From assembly GCF_042665255.1 (NCBI RefSeq), contig NZ_JBHTCD010000008.1: 64,000 bases of DNA; one strand, 5' to 3'. The notes under the pieces were generated by a model. The model did no database searches and was not told the origin of the DNA. It was given only the letters and a program-made list of their open reading frames with translations. The stretch comes from Insolitispirillum peregrinum (lineage in GTDB: Bacteria > Pseudomonadota > Alphaproteobacteria > Rhodospirillales > Rhodospirillaceae). A program made the position numbers and the translations under genes. Each line of letters begins with the position of its first letter. The stretch's first letter is position 1. Shown here in pieces: positions 16,100 to 25,131 of the stretch.

Positions 16100-17299
16100 A
16101 TGACCGCTTCTGCTTCCTCTGTGCCTGCTCGCGCTATTGTTGATCACATTGCTGCCTTTGCGGCGGACATGAAGGCATGGCGCCATGACATCCACCGCCA
16201 CCCCGAGTTGGCCTATCAGGAGCACCGGACGGCCAGCAAAGTGGCCGGGCTGTTGCGTTCCTTTGGCGTCGATGAGGTGATCGAGGGCGTCGGGCGGACT
16301 GGCGTGGTCGGGATTATCCGCACTGGCGAGGGGCCGTCGATCGGCTTGCGGGCCGATATGGATGCCCTGCCGATCCACGAACTGGCCGACCGGGAATACC
16401 GGTCGCAGCACGAAGGAAAAATGCACGCCTGCGGTCATGATGGCCACACCACCATGCTGCTGGGGGCTGCCCGTTATCTGGCGGAAACCCGTGCCTTCAA
16501 GGGAACGGTGGTGCTGATTTTCCAGCCTGCCGAGGAAGGCCAGGCCGGGGCGCGGACCATGATCGAAGACGGGCTGTTCACCCGGTTCCCCGTCGATGCC
16601 ATCTATGGCGTCCACAACATTCCGGGCATTCCGGCTGGAACCATCGCCGTGTCCGCCGGGCCGGTGATGGCTGCCGCAGACCGGTTCCGCATCACCATTA
16701 CCGGGCAGGGGGGCCATGCCGCTGCCCCGCACCTGTGCCGCGACCCGTTGCTGGCCGGTGCTGCGGTGGTGACGGCGGCGCAGTCGCTGGTCGCCCGCAA
16801 TTGCCCGCCGTCGGAAACGCTGGTGCTGTCGATCACCGAATTCCATGGCGGGCATGCGTTCAACGTCATTCCGGACAGTGTGCAACTGGCTGGAACCGTG
16901 CGCTATTTCCGTCCGGACATCGGCGAGCTTGCCAAGCAACGCCTGCCGCAGTTGATCGAGGGGATTTGTGCCGCGCATGGTGTTCGTGCCGAGTTCACCT
17001 ATCTGCCGGGGTATCCGCCGACCATCAACTGGGAAGAACCGGCCGCCTTCGCCCGCAAGGCCGCCGAAGCGGTGTTCGGGGCTGACTGTGTGCAAACACA
17101 GCACCCGTTGATGTTTGCCGAGGATTTCAGTTTTTACCTTTTAGAAAAGCCTGGCTGCTATGGTTTCATCGGGAATGGTGAAAGTGGCGCTCTGGGCTGC
17201 ACCGGGCTGCACAATCCCCATTATGATTTTAATGACGGAATCCTCGTGCACGGTGCCAGTTTCTTTGCCCGCATGGCCGAGGATGCGCTGAACGGGTAA
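16100..17299 (+). CDS. M20-family amidohydrolase (hippurate hydrolase/N-acyl amino acid deacylase type)
   Basis: A 399-residue zinc/manganese amidohydrolase of the M20D type. Metal-binding motifs are HACGHDGH, EEGQAGA and VHNIPG, with a C-terminal His in LHNPHYDFND. A dimerisation domain sits in the middle (TITGQGGHAA). Such enzymes release amino acids from N-acyl conjugates such as hippurate or N-acetyl amino acids. I chose the ATG at 16100 (MTASASS); a GTG ten codons upstream is possible. The gene is followed after 11 bp by an unrelated-looking gene on the same strand, so the two may be co-transcribed. Confidence 0.9.
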   Translation: MTASASSVPARAIVDHIAAFAADMKAWRHDIHRHPELAYQEHRTASKVAGLLRSFGVDEVIEGVGRTGVVGIIRTGEGPSIGLRADMDALPIHELADREYRSQHEGKMHACGHDGHTTMLLGAARYLAETRAFKGTVVLIFQPAEEGQAGARTMIEDGLFTRFPVDAIYGVHNIPGIPAGTIAVSAGPVMAAADRFRITITGQGGHAAAPHLCRDPLLAGAAVVTAAQSLVARNCPPSETLVLSITEFHGGHAFNVIPDSVQLAGTVRYFRPDIGELAKQRLPQLIEGICAAHGVRAEFTYLPGYPPTINWEEPAAFARKAAEAVFGADCVQTQHPLMFAEDFSFYLLEKPGCYGFIGNGESGALGCTGLHNPHYDFNDGILVHGASFFARMAEDALNG

Positions 17300-17310
17300 A
17301 GGATTGCGCC

Positions 17311-18186
17311 ATGGCAGATGATCGGAAAAAAGGCAAGAACGCTGCACCTCTGCCCGATCTCTACGATCCTGTGGAAGACGAAGACGACGGTCTGGATGAG
17401 TCAGAAGACAAAAAGGCCGGTCGGAAGAAGGGATTGTTTGCAACGATGCGCTCGCTGTTGAAGCGAGCGCCTGCGCCTGCGCCCGCCGTACCAACCGGCA
17501 AGCAGGCCATCGAGCCGATGGACGGCGAAGAAGACCACTGGGTCAGTCTGAGTCTTGAACAGCTGTTGACCCAGGACCCGTCGGCGCTGGTGCACATCAT
17601 TTCTCTGCGGGCGTTCCGGCAGGCGCTGGGGCCGGTGTGGGAGCGGATTGCCACCAAGGTGCTGATGATCGCTGAAAGCACCTTGCGTCAGCAAGCCGGA
17701 CCGCTGGCCAAAATTCAGCAGAACGGGCCTGATGTCTTTTTGATCATGTTCAACAGCCTGTCCCCCGAGGCCGGGCGCCGCCGGGCATTCGATATCTCGG
17801 TGGTGTTGGGGAAAAAGCTGGTTGGAGCCAAGTTCCAGATCGTTGGAAGTGGTGGCGCGCTGGGCATTGGTTTGGTGTCACTGCCGGCCTCGGCGTTGCT
17901 GGGGGACGATGGCCAGTTGGCCGCCGATGCGCTGGATCAGGCGGCGGAGGCTGCACCGCAGGTTTCCGATACCGCCGAGGCTGGCGTCTGGATGGAGACG
18001 GTGGGCAAGGTCGAAATCGATCCCAATTTCGAGCCAGTGTCGCGCGGCGATAAAGCTCATAAGGACAATACCTGGCTGAAATTCAAGGTCAGCCAGCCCA
18101 AGCCGGAAATTCGTTTGGTGCCGATCGAGCCGCCAAAGAAAAAAGTCGGCGAGCCGGAATGGGTTCCAATCCGCAAGGATCGCTGA
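17311..18186 (+). CDS. Unknown protein with a possible degenerate GGDEF-like fold
   Basis: A 291-residue cytoplasmic protein with a charged N-terminus (DPVEDEDDGLDESEDKKAGRKK) and an APAPAPA linker. Residues about 80-185 run LEQLLTQDP...SLRAFRQALGPV...IQQNGPDVFLIMFNSLSPEAGRRRAFDISVVLGKKL. The spacing resembles the end of a diguanylate cyclase domain, with NGPDVF where GGDEF is expected. If this is right the fold is catalytically dead and could only bind nucleotides or partners. I do not recognise a named family. The C-terminus is basic and proline-rich. The ATG at 17311 follows AAAGGATTGCGCC. It is convergent with another unknown gene across a repeat cluster. Confidence 0.6.
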   Translation: MADDRKKGKNAAPLPDLYDPVEDEDDGLDESEDKKAGRKKGLFATMRSLLKRAPAPAPAVPTGKQAIEPMDGEEDHWVSLSLEQLLTQDPSALVHIISLRAFRQALGPVWERIATKVLMIAESTLRQQAGPLAKIQQNGPDVFLIMFNSLSPEAGRRRAFDISVVLGKKLVGAKFQIVGSGGALGIGLVSLPASALLGDDGQLAADALDQAAEAAPQVSDTAEAGVWMETVGKVEIDPNFEPVSRGDKAHKDNTWLKFKVSQPKPEIRLVPIEPPKKKVGEPEWVPIRKDR

Positions 18187-18236
18187 CGCAAGACAGGCCT
18201 GTGTTTTGCTCGATGGTTGAGCACAAAGTGCGAATC

Positions 18237-18493
18237 GCTGCCCGCACCTGCCCGAGGGGGCGATGCCCCCAGACCCCCATTGTTCTTTTACTACCAAAGG
18301 AATGGGATCTGGGGCCTAAGACCCCGGCGAGGTGTGGAGCAGCGCTCCACGTTACTGCCGTGTATTGTGAGATTTAACGCACAATGCTCTAGACCAGCGT
18401 GCGTTAAATCTGATGCAGGCACGCTGGTCTAGCCTTTTGTATTATCGCATTGTTGTTGCGAAAACCGGTTCCCACTTTTCGCACAATGCTCTA
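18237..18493. repeat. Repeat cluster: dispersed element copy C, AGACCAGCG palindrome and REP-like palindrome
   Basis: The 304-bp gap between the two convergent unknown genes is filled by repeats. 18237-18375 is a copy of the dispersed element with GGGGGCGATGCCCCC and GTGGAGC-AGC-GCTCCAC hairpins. 18389-18432 is a perfect palindrome with 14-bp arms (CTAGACCAGCGTGC / GCACGCTGGTCTAG). 18447-18493 is a REP-like palindrome (GCATTGTTGTTGCGAAAACC...TTTTCGCACAATGCTCTA) whose end forms the TAG stop codon of the downstream minus-strand gene. No gene is seen in the gap. Confidence 0.85.
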
Positions 18494-19567
18494 AAACCAG
18501 CTCATTTCCCCGCCGAGCTTTTTGACCTTTTGATCCTCAACCGACGAAACGCCACTGTGGTCTGCTTCGTGGTTCGGGGATTGCAGCTTGGTCATCATTA
18601 CCCATTGATCGACGGGCATGTAGCGGGGAGCCAGGAAGCGGTAGGTCTCTTCCAATAGCTCTTCGGCATGCTGGCTGCGGCGTACTGGCTGATTGTGCCA
18701 CTTTTCCAGAATCGGCTTCCACGCCAGCAGACGGATATGCAACTGGTCGCGCATGTCCTGGATATAGCTGCGTTCGCGTTCGATATTGCGCAGGGCAGCC
18801 ATGATCTCACCGGTCTGTCCATCGGCCTGATCAAACAGGATCTTGAAATCTGACAAGGCGCGTTCCATCAGGCGGGCGCAGGGATCGGCTATTTCCAGAA
18901 CGGTCCTGTGATTGCCATACAGACGCCGCAGTTCCTGAATTTTTCTGTCAATCAGTTGCATCTGCTTGAATTGGTCCCGCATCGATTCGATGTAGGAAAG
19001 CTCATGCGCCAGCGCCGCGATGTAATGGGTGACCTGTTCCTTGTTGTCACGGCCCAGCCCCAGAGCCTCGGCAGCCTCGCCGAAGGCATCATTGATCTTT
19101 TTGCGAAAGGTTGGATCACCTGCGACCTGCAACAGCTCTTCCGGGTCGGTGATGATGTGCTCGTCGCCCGACAACCACCCCAGCAACTGCATTGCCAGCC
19201 GGTGATAGGCAATCTGCTTGTGGCGGGCGTCGGGTTCCCACGATGCTTCGCGGGTCAGAATTTCCGAGGGAACCGGGTCACCCATGCGCAGGGCGGTGAC
19301 ATATTTCAGGCTTTTGGCCAGCAATTCCAGCATCTCCCCATCGGGGGTGTCTTGCAGGTTGAACTCGCGCATGATCCCGCGCAGCGGCAGGATGACAGTC
19401 TCCACCCCCAGGGTGACCACCGCAACGGGGTCATCGGATTGTTCGTCGATCCTGAAATAGATGTCATCGACTTTATGGAACAGGGTGTGTTCAAAGTGGA
19501 TGCGGAGGGGCTCTGCTGTCGTCCCGGCCTGCTGTGCCGGAGGGGGATTTTGATCATCAGACGTCAT
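18491..19567 (-). CDS. Unknown helical/coiled-coil protein
   Basis: A 358-residue soluble protein from the ATG at 19567 (MTSDDQNPPP); another ATG lies four codons upstream. The N-terminal quarter is beta-rich (IHFEHTLFHKVDDIYFRIDEQ, VVTLGVETVILPLRGIMREF). The rest is strongly helical and charged, with heptad-like stretches (LSYIESMRDQFKQMQLIDRKIQELRRLYG; IERERSYIQDMRDQLHIRLL). No signal peptide, membrane segment or catalytic motif is visible. I do not recognise the family. Its stop codon TAG is shared with a REP-like element. It lies just downstream of the motility block on the same strand but is separated from it by repeats. Confidence 0.7.
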   Translation of the reverse strand: MTSDDQNPPPAQQAGTTAEPLRIHFEHTLFHKVDDIYFRIDEQSDDPVAVVTLGVETVILPLRGIMREFNLQDTPDGEMLELLAKSLKYVTALRMGDPVPSEILTREASWEPDARHKQIAYHRLAMQLLGWLSGDEHIITDPEELLQVAGDPTFRKKINDAFGEAAEALGLGRDNKEQVTHYIAALAHELSYIESMRDQFKQMQLIDRKIQELRRLYGNHRTVLEIADPCARLMERALSDFKILFDQADGQTGEIMAALRNIERERSYIQDMRDQLHIRLLAWKPILEKWHNQPVRRSQHAEELLEETYRFLAPRYMPVDQWVMMTKLQSPNHEADHSGVSSVEDQKVKKLGGEMSWF

Positions 19568-19604
19568 GGCCACACCCATTATACGAACCAGTTGAGAAAC
19601 AAGG

Positions 19605-19843
19605 ACGTGGAGCGCTGCTCCACACCTCGCCGGGGCCTTTAGGCCCTGGACCCCATTCTTTTGATATTCAAAGAAAAATGGGGGTTCGGGGCCTCAGGCC
19701 CCGAGCGGTTTCAGGCGGCAGCCTGCACTGATTGAACCAACTGTCGTGTACTGTGATGTGAAGCAGGCACGCTGGCCTAACCTTTTGATCTGTCGCAGTG
19801 ACACCGCGCAAAACCGGAACCACTTTTGCGCTCACGGCTCTAG
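19605..19843. repeat. Dispersed element copy D (inverted) and REP-like palindrome
   Basis: 19605-19780 carries GTGGAGC-GCT-GCTCCAC, CGGGGCCTTTAGGCCC and CGGGGCCTCAGGCCCCG hairpins and ends with the right terminal repeat ACTGTCGTGTACTGTGATG...GCAGGCACGCTGGCCTA. 19794-19843 is the GCGCAAAA variant of the REP-like palindrome. Its end supplies the TAG stop of the next minus-strand gene (GAGCGCAAAAG after TAGAGCCGT). The 272-bp gap holds nothing else. Confidence 0.8.
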
Positions 19844-22800
19844 TTGATCGCGCTCAGGCCGCCATCTCTCAGGCGCTCACGGTAGGCGGACATGAACGAT
19901 TTGAAGTTTTCAGCCTGTTTGATGCGATCTGCGACCGTGCGGTAATCAATCACCCCGGAAACAGGGGGGGTGGTGATCAGCGTAAAGGCATCCTTGTACG
20001 GAGTTTGCGCCATCGCGGTACCATAACGAACCCGCAGATCGGCTACCGCCCGTTCATCCTGCGACAGGGTGAGGGCGGTTCCCAGATCAAGGATCAAACG
20101 GGCGTCCTCTTCCGTCATGCCTGTCGCCTGCTCGGGTGGCGGAACAACCTTGGCAAGCGCGGCGGCGGCGGCTTTCCAGTTGCCGGATTTCCATTCGATT
20201 TCAGCCCGCAGCAGGTCAGCGTTCCGGCTGTCGTCGCCTTCCAGCAGGACCACGGCATCTTCCGGGCGGCCAACGTCGGCAAGGGCACGGGCCAGCAACT
20301 GCTGCCGCTGCCGTTCCAGTCCGGGAGAGGTTTCGGGTGATTTGCTCTGCAGCAGGGCTTCGACGGCCTTGTCGGGCTGATGATCGAGCAGATAGACCAG
20401 GCCAAGACGAGCGCCAACCTTGGCCCGTTCTGCACCCCCAAGACGATATTTGACCTGACGTTCCAGCAGGGCGGCTGCCTGTTGCAGCAAATCGACGGAA
20501 ACCAGACGATCGGCCAGGCGACGGATCATTTCGTCCCCTTTTTCCCCGGTCGGAGTCAATTCACGGAATTCATCGTACAGGGCAATGGCACGCAGCGGCG
20601 GCATCGAATCGGCCAGACCACCGTAATACAACTGGTCAAAGGTCTCGCGCATCCGGTTCATCGCCAGTTCGGCACCGGGCTGCTTGTCGAAATAGGTGGC
20701 GGCCTGCTGCCAGACGCGCAGGGCTTTGCCATATTCCTTTTCGTCGCTGTACAGGTCGCCCAGTCGCATCAGCAGGCCGAGTTCAAAAGGACCACCACGC
20801 CAGGCAAAGCGCAGGCGTTCCAGTCCCTTGATCAGGTTCGGGCGGTCAAGCTGTTCCATGCGGGACAGCAGTTCCAGCCGGTCCCGGGTGGCCAGGGCAC
20901 GATAATAGCGGTCAGAACTGTCTTCCAGCGTGCCCCACTTTTCGATGGCGCCTTCGTAATTCCCCGACATCTCGGCCTGCTTGCCGTTGATGTAGGTGAT
21001 GGCAGCCTTTTCATGCGGGGTATTGTCTTCGGCCTCGGCGGCGGCAAGGAAGGTGTTGGTGGCCTGATCGTCACCGGTCTGCATCACGATCTGGGCAGCC
21101 TGCAGTGCCAGCGGAACCTTGATGGCGCGCGGATAGCCGTCCAGGACGCCTCCGAAATCGCGCACGGTCTGTGCCTGAAGTTCGGGTTGCCCCAGTTCGG
21201 CCTGAGCCAGTGCCCGCCAGAAGGCAGCCTCCTCGACCCCGGCCAGACTCGGGTGGCTGAAATCGTCCACAGCTTCGGCCCAGCGGCCCATCATGAAGCT
21301 GGCAGCACCGTGCAGGGCCTTGAACGCGCCACTGTTGGGCAGGTCCTGGCTGTCAGCGGCAATGGTATCGAGAATGCCAAGGGCTTCGGCTTCATAACCG
21401 TGCGCGAAGTAAAAGCGTGCCAGTTCCAGCCGGGCCGGATTGCGGCGGTTGGCCGGAGCGATACCGACGGCAGCCTGTAGAACCTGTTTGTTTTTGATGA
21501 AATCTTCGCTGGGGCCATGCATCCACGAGCCGATATCCAGCACGCGGGTCAGGTCGGTGCTGGCCCCGATCGACGAGGTGGCCTGAATTTGGGCCAGATC
21601 GGTCGAGAAGGTCAGGCCACCCTGTGCGGTGACATCAACGCCATTCCGGCTGGTGTTGACCATCACCTTGTCGTTTTGTGGTTCGACGACAATCCCCTGA
21701 ATGGTCGCGGGCAAGGTTGCGTCAGGATAGGAATGCGGCGGATAGACGCCGCTGCCGAGCGCGAGCAGGGGAACGGTGATGAAACGGTCGCCCACTTCGG
21801 GGTCCTGCAGCACCAGCGGTTTGGCGGCGTCGCTGACCGGCATGAACAGGCGCGGCCCCACCGGGCTCTTGGGTTGCGGCGAGATTTCGACCGGATGTGT
21901 CGGGCGGTAGGGCTGGCGCATGAAATCGACCACCCACAGCAGGCCTTCGCGACGGACCGAAGCATTATAGCCGGGCTCGATCAGCATGCGGACGACGGTC
22001 GCCGAGCGGCTGGGGAGTTGTTCGATGAACTGAACCACCGAACCACCCAGCTTTTTCTGCAGCTTCATGTCGACATTCTGATGGCGGTCAAAGACCACCC
22101 AGTAGTATCCCGCCCGTTCAAATACCGCGGCAGCGGTCGGTTCGTTCCACGGGAACGACAGGCTGGCAACAACCGAGCGCACGCCGGGAGCTGCCGCAGT
22201 ATCGACCGTGTCATCCTTGCCTGCTGTGGCCGGGGTCGCGCCAGTCGGGGGTGCGGTGGAACCTGTCTGCGCGGTCAGGGCGGCCGGGGGCTGGATGCTG
22301 TCCTTCAGGGCCTTGTCGAGGGCTGTCGCAGCCGCACCCTTGGCATCGGCAGGCCTGGTGGTGGCTGCGGCCTTGTCCTTGGCGTTGCTGGCCGAGGCCG
22401 GGGAGACGTCATCATCACCCTGAGGCAGGGCGGCCAGTTGCTGCGGCGCCGGAGACTCCTCGGCGGCCTTGGCAGCCTGTTCCGCCGAGACCAGCACGTC
22501 CACGACCACTTTCGGACCGTTGGTGAAGTGGCGGACCCGCCCACCCTCGGGGATTGGCAGGACAATCGACAGCCCGGAGGCGGTCGTATCGACAGTGAAT
22601 GTCTTCAGGGATGGTGGCAGGGCATTGCGCAGGGCATCGGCGTTGATGGAGGCCGGTTTGTCGAACACGATCTGCGCCTGGGAGCCACTGGTATTGACCT
22701 TGTAGGCGACGGTTTTCGGCCAGTCAAAGACCAGCCGCTGGAAATCGTTGTGGCTGCCAACACGCACCGGCAACTGCGGCCCGCTCTGGGCGGGCTTCGC

Positions 22801-23253
22801 CTCGGTTTTGGTGGTGGCATCGGGCTTGGTATCGGCTTTTGTCGCGGCTTCGGCCTTGGGGTCGCCCTTGGTATCAGGAGTCGTGTCAGGCTTGGCCGGT
22901 TTCAGATCGACCACCACTGACTGTCCCGACAGAAAAGCCGTGGCTGCATAGTCGCCTTTCAGGGCGAACGTCAGGCTTTTCCGGTCTTCGGACAGCGTCA
23001 CGCCGCTGACGTATGCCCCCAACGGTTTGAGGACGGTTTTCGGGTCGCCGTCAAAGGGGCGGTTAAAGCGAACGATCAGCGATCGCCCCTGAACTTCAGC
23101 GGTATGGGTGACGTTTTCGTTCCAGTCAAAGACCATTCGGGCGAAATTGTCATGAGTTGCCGCGCGAATGCCCGCGGCGCCCGCGCCGTTCGGCAGCAGG
23201 ACGACAAGCCACAGCGCGCACAGCGCTCCGATAAGGGAAACCAAAGACCGCAT
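19840..23253 (-). CDS. Large periplasmic AMIN-like/TPR protein of the motility block
   Basis: A 1,137-residue exported protein: a signal peptide (about 1-27, ending NGAGA) and two AMIN-like modules with matching cores HDNFARMVFDW and HNDFQRLVFDW, joined by a Lys/Thr/Asp/Ala-rich linker. After a second low-complexity linker, a third beta-rich region and helical TPR-type repeats run through the C-terminal half (ELARFYFAHGYEAEALGIL, LGLLMRLGDLYSDEKEYGKALRVWQQA). The ATG at 23253 is seven bases after AAGGGG; a GTG two codons earlier overlaps the upstream stop as GTGA. It is coupled to two MotB-like genes, so a role at the motor or cell wall is likely; rhizobial MotC is a loose precedent. The stop abuts a REP element. 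Confidence 0.75.
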   Translation of the reverse strand: MRSLVSLIGALCALWLVVLLPNGAGAAGIRAATHDNFARMVFDWNENVTHTAEVQGRSLIVRFNRPFDGDPKTVLKPLGAYVSGVTLSEDRKSLTFALKGDYAATAFLSGQSVVVDLKPAKPDTTPDTKGDPKAEAATKADTKPDATTKTEAKPAQSGPQLPVRVGSHNDFQRLVFDWPKTVAYKVNTSGSQAQIVFDKPASINADALRNALPPSLKTFTVDTTASGLSIVLPIPEGGRVRHFTNGPKVVVDVLVSAEQAAKAAEESPAPQQLAALPQGDDDVSPASASNAKDKAAATTRPADAKGAAATALDKALKDSIQPPAALTAQTGSTAPPTGATPATAGKDDTVDTAAAPGVRSVVASLSFPWNEPTAAAVFERAGYYWVVFDRHQNVDMKLQKKLGGSVVQFIEQLPSRSATVVRMLIEPGYNASVRREGLLWVVDFMRQPYRPTHPVEISPQPKSPVGPRLFMPVSDAAKPLVLQDPEVGDRFITVPLLALGSGVYPPHSYPDATLPATIQGIVVEPQNDKVMVNTSRNGVDVTAQGGLTFSTDLAQIQATSSIGASTDLTRVLDIGSWMHGPSEDFIKNKQVLQAAVGIAPANRRNPARLELARFYFAHGYEAEALGILDTIAADSQDLPNSGAFKALHGAASFMMGRWAEAVDDFSHPSLAGVEEAAFWRALAQAELGQPELQAQTVRDFGGVLDGYPRAIKVPLALQAAQIVMQTGDDQATNTFLAAAEAEDNTPHEKAAITYINGKQAEMSGNYEGAIEKWGTLEDSSDRYYRALATRDRLELLSRMEQLDRPNLIKGLERLRFAWRGGPFELGLLMRLGDLYSDEKEYGKALRVWQQAATYFDKQPGAELAMNRMRETFDQLYYGGLADSMPPLRAIALYDEFRELTPTGEKGDEMIRRLADRLVSVDLLQQAAALLERQVKYRLGGAERAKVGARLGLVYLLDHQPDKAVEALLQSKSPETSPGLERQRQQLLARALADVGRPEDAVVLLEGDDSRNADLLRAEIEWKSGNWKAAAAALAKVVPPPEQATGMTEEDARLILDLGTALTLSQDERAVADLRVRYGTAMAQTPYKDAFTLITTPPVSGVIDYRTVADRIKQAENFKSFMSAYRERLRDGGLSAIN

Positions 23254-23255
23254 TC

Positions 23256-23984
23256 TCACCCCTTGGCCTCCGGCAATAACAAAAGCCCAATCATCGATGC
23301 CGCAGGTGCGGTAGGGGTACCATGACTCGCCCCCTCTTGCCCATAGATGATGCGCACATTGCGCGATATTCCTGCGTCATATCCGGCATTTCGCAGGAAG
23401 GCTGCCCAGACTTCGGTCTGGACCAGCGCCTGTTCCCAAACCGGGTGCTCGATGATGGCAGAGGGTGATGGCGGGATCAGCATGCTTTCGATCATGATCT
23501 GATTCGGCAGGCGGTCCAGCACGCGCACCAGTGCCTGAATGGCCGAGCCCTGTGGGTTAAGGCTGAAGGACGGGGGAAAGCCAAGGCGCAGGTGGTCATT
23601 TTCTTCCTCGACCGTAATACCGGCCAGAGCAGGTTCCTGCTGCTGCGCCGCCGCCAGCAGGTTGCGGACGTAGCGGACGTCTTCACCCGGGTCGCTGCTC
23701 TGTGATGACAGCAGGGTCGAGGTCGGGGGAAGCGGGGCGCTGTGGGGAAGGATGGTGACCTGACCGGATTGCAGGCCATTCAGCAATGATTTCCAGTTTT
23801 TCTCTTCCGGTGCAGTGGTGGCAAAGACCAGCACGAAAAACGTTAACAGCAAGGTCGACAGATCGGCCAGTGTCCACATCCATGATGCGGACAGGCCGGA
23901 TGAGTGCGTCGTCTGCTCATTCGTCTGGTCAAGGCCCGTGAAGAATGTGGCTTGCCCGATGCGGTCATCACCATGCGTGATCAC
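23256..23984 (-). CDS. MotB-like protein with the proton-site aspartate
   Basis: A 242-residue protein with one membrane segment (about residues 37-56, WTLADLSTLLLTFFVLVFA) that matches the MotB N-terminus. D41 is at the position of the proton-accepting Asp of MotB. The periplasmic part (about 60-242) is shorter and more divergent than a normal OmpA-type peptidoglycan-binding domain. Its GTG start overlaps the upstream stop as GTGA, and its own stop overlaps the next start in the same way, so the three genes are translationally coupled. It may form a stator with a MotA or TolQ-like partner encoded elsewhere; none is in the window. Confidence 0.75.
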   Translation of the reverse strand: MITHGDDRIGQATFFTGLDQTNEQTTHSSGLSASWMWTLADLSTLLLTFFVLVFATTAPEEKNWKSLLNGLQSGQVTILPHSAPLPPTSTLLSSQSSDPGEDVRYVRNLLAAAQQQEPALAGITVEEENDHLRLGFPPSFSLNPQGSAIQALVRVLDRLPNQIMIESMLIPPSPSAIIEHPVWEQALVQTEVWAAFLRNAGYDAGISRNVRIIYGQEGASHGTPTAPAASMIGLLLLPEAKG

Positions 23985-25039
23985 TTTGCCTTGCCTCCCT
24001 CAGCCGGCGCTGCACCCGTTGTCTTGTCGCCCCCAGCTTCGCTGCCCGTTCCGTGCTGCAAAGGTTTTGCCGTTCCCGACGGTTCCCGATCGATGGCCGT
24101 GAAGGTCATTCTGACCGTCTCGGCCTTTCCGCTGACAGCCCCGATGGCAAAAGTTGCCGCGGGGCTGTTCCGTTCCATCATGGCCACCGCCAGCGTTGCG
24201 GCTCGCGATCTGGTCATCGGTTCAATCCGTTCCTCTATTTTGCTTGAATCGTAATTGGTTCCAACAACTATTTCTACCTTGAACGTAACTCCGGGTGGAG
24301 CGTTGATCAGCAAAGCAGCCAAACCATCAATAAATTTGTTGCGGGCTGGACGCAAATCCGCGGTTGAGGGGAGGAACAGCAACTCGGACGGGATGTTTGC
24401 AACCAGAGTGCTGCCATAAGTATTTTGGCGCAATTTCGGCGAGGGGAGTTCTTTGGTGAGCAGCTCGGTAATTTGCTGCTGATAAAGCTCGACCGGGGTT
24501 AGCGTCAGCTCCTGCTTCAGACTGGAAAGATCCGGCGGGCTGGCAGGCGCGAGAAGAAACGTCTTGCGCAACGAGTCCAGCACAGCGGCTTTTCGCTGTT
24601 GGTCAGCCTTTGAAATCGAGATCAGAACAACAAAAAAAACCAGCAAAACCAAAGCCAGTGCCACCATCAGGGTCGCAGAGCCGTGGGTGCTGTAATGGTT
24701 GCCCTGCTGTCGCGACAGGCGTTGATAGAGAGGAGAGGGCAAGGCCGACTCCGCTGCCTCTGTCGGCCCTGGCGGCCCTAAGGGGGGCGTAGGGGTAATT
24801 TCTGTCGTCGGCGGGGGGGATTCTGGCTGGGGAAGAGGTGAGGCCTCCGGGGCCCCGGTTTCTTCGGGACGAGGGGACGGTACTGCAGGTGATGAGTCTG
24901 CTGGCGGCTGAACCGGGGCTGGTACAAAGTCAAAAGGATCTTCATCCACCGGAAGGGGCAGATCGAGTTCTTCCCGGTCAGAGAGGGGGAGATGATGATC
25001 CCGATGCTGCTCATGAGGACCGTTGACCGGGGAGCGCAT
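23981..25039 (-). CDS. MotB/OmpA-like protein with long Pro-rich N-terminus, lacking the membrane Asp
   Basis: A 352-residue protein. Residues 1 to about 110 are acidic then extremely proline-rich (PAPVQPPADSSPAV, PTPPLGPPGP). One membrane segment follows (LMVALALVLLVFFVVLISIS), then a periplasmic OmpA/MotB-like domain (LFLPSTADLRPARNKFIDGL, MTRSRAATLAVAMM). Unlike its downstream partner, the membrane helix has no Asp, so it cannot carry protons as MotB does. The ATG at 25039 follows AGAGGACAAGAG; the longer frame starts with TTG and lacks a ribosome site. It may be an accessory or structural partner of the second MotB-like protein. Confidence 0.7.
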   Translation of the reverse strand: MRSPVNGPHEQHRDHHLPLSDREELDLPLPVDEDPFDFVPAPVQPPADSSPAVPSPRPEETGAPEASPLPQPESPPPTTEITPTPPLGPPGPTEAAESALPSPLYQRLSRQQGNHYSTHGSATLMVALALVLLVFFVVLISISKADQQRKAAVLDSLRKTFLLAPASPPDLSSLKQELTLTPVELYQQQITELLTKELPSPKLRQNTYGSTLVANIPSELLFLPSTADLRPARNKFIDGLAALLINAPPGVTFKVEIVVGTNYDSSKIEERIEPMTRSRAATLAVAMMERNSPAATFAIGAVSGKAETVRMTFTAIDREPSGTAKPLQHGTGSEAGGDKTTGAAPAEGGKAK

Positions 25040-25131
25040 CTCTTGTCCTCTTGGAGTATCGTGCGAAAACAACGGACCGAGATCTATCGAGGGGTCAGTA
25101 CGGCCAACCGCAAGGAGTCAGGGTCAAGGCT

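Noticed and set aside
21517..22920. 467-codon plus-strand frame opposite the AMIN-like/TPR gene
   Set aside because: Shadow frame; no ribosome site or recognisable motif, whereas the minus-strand protein has a signal peptide and repeats.
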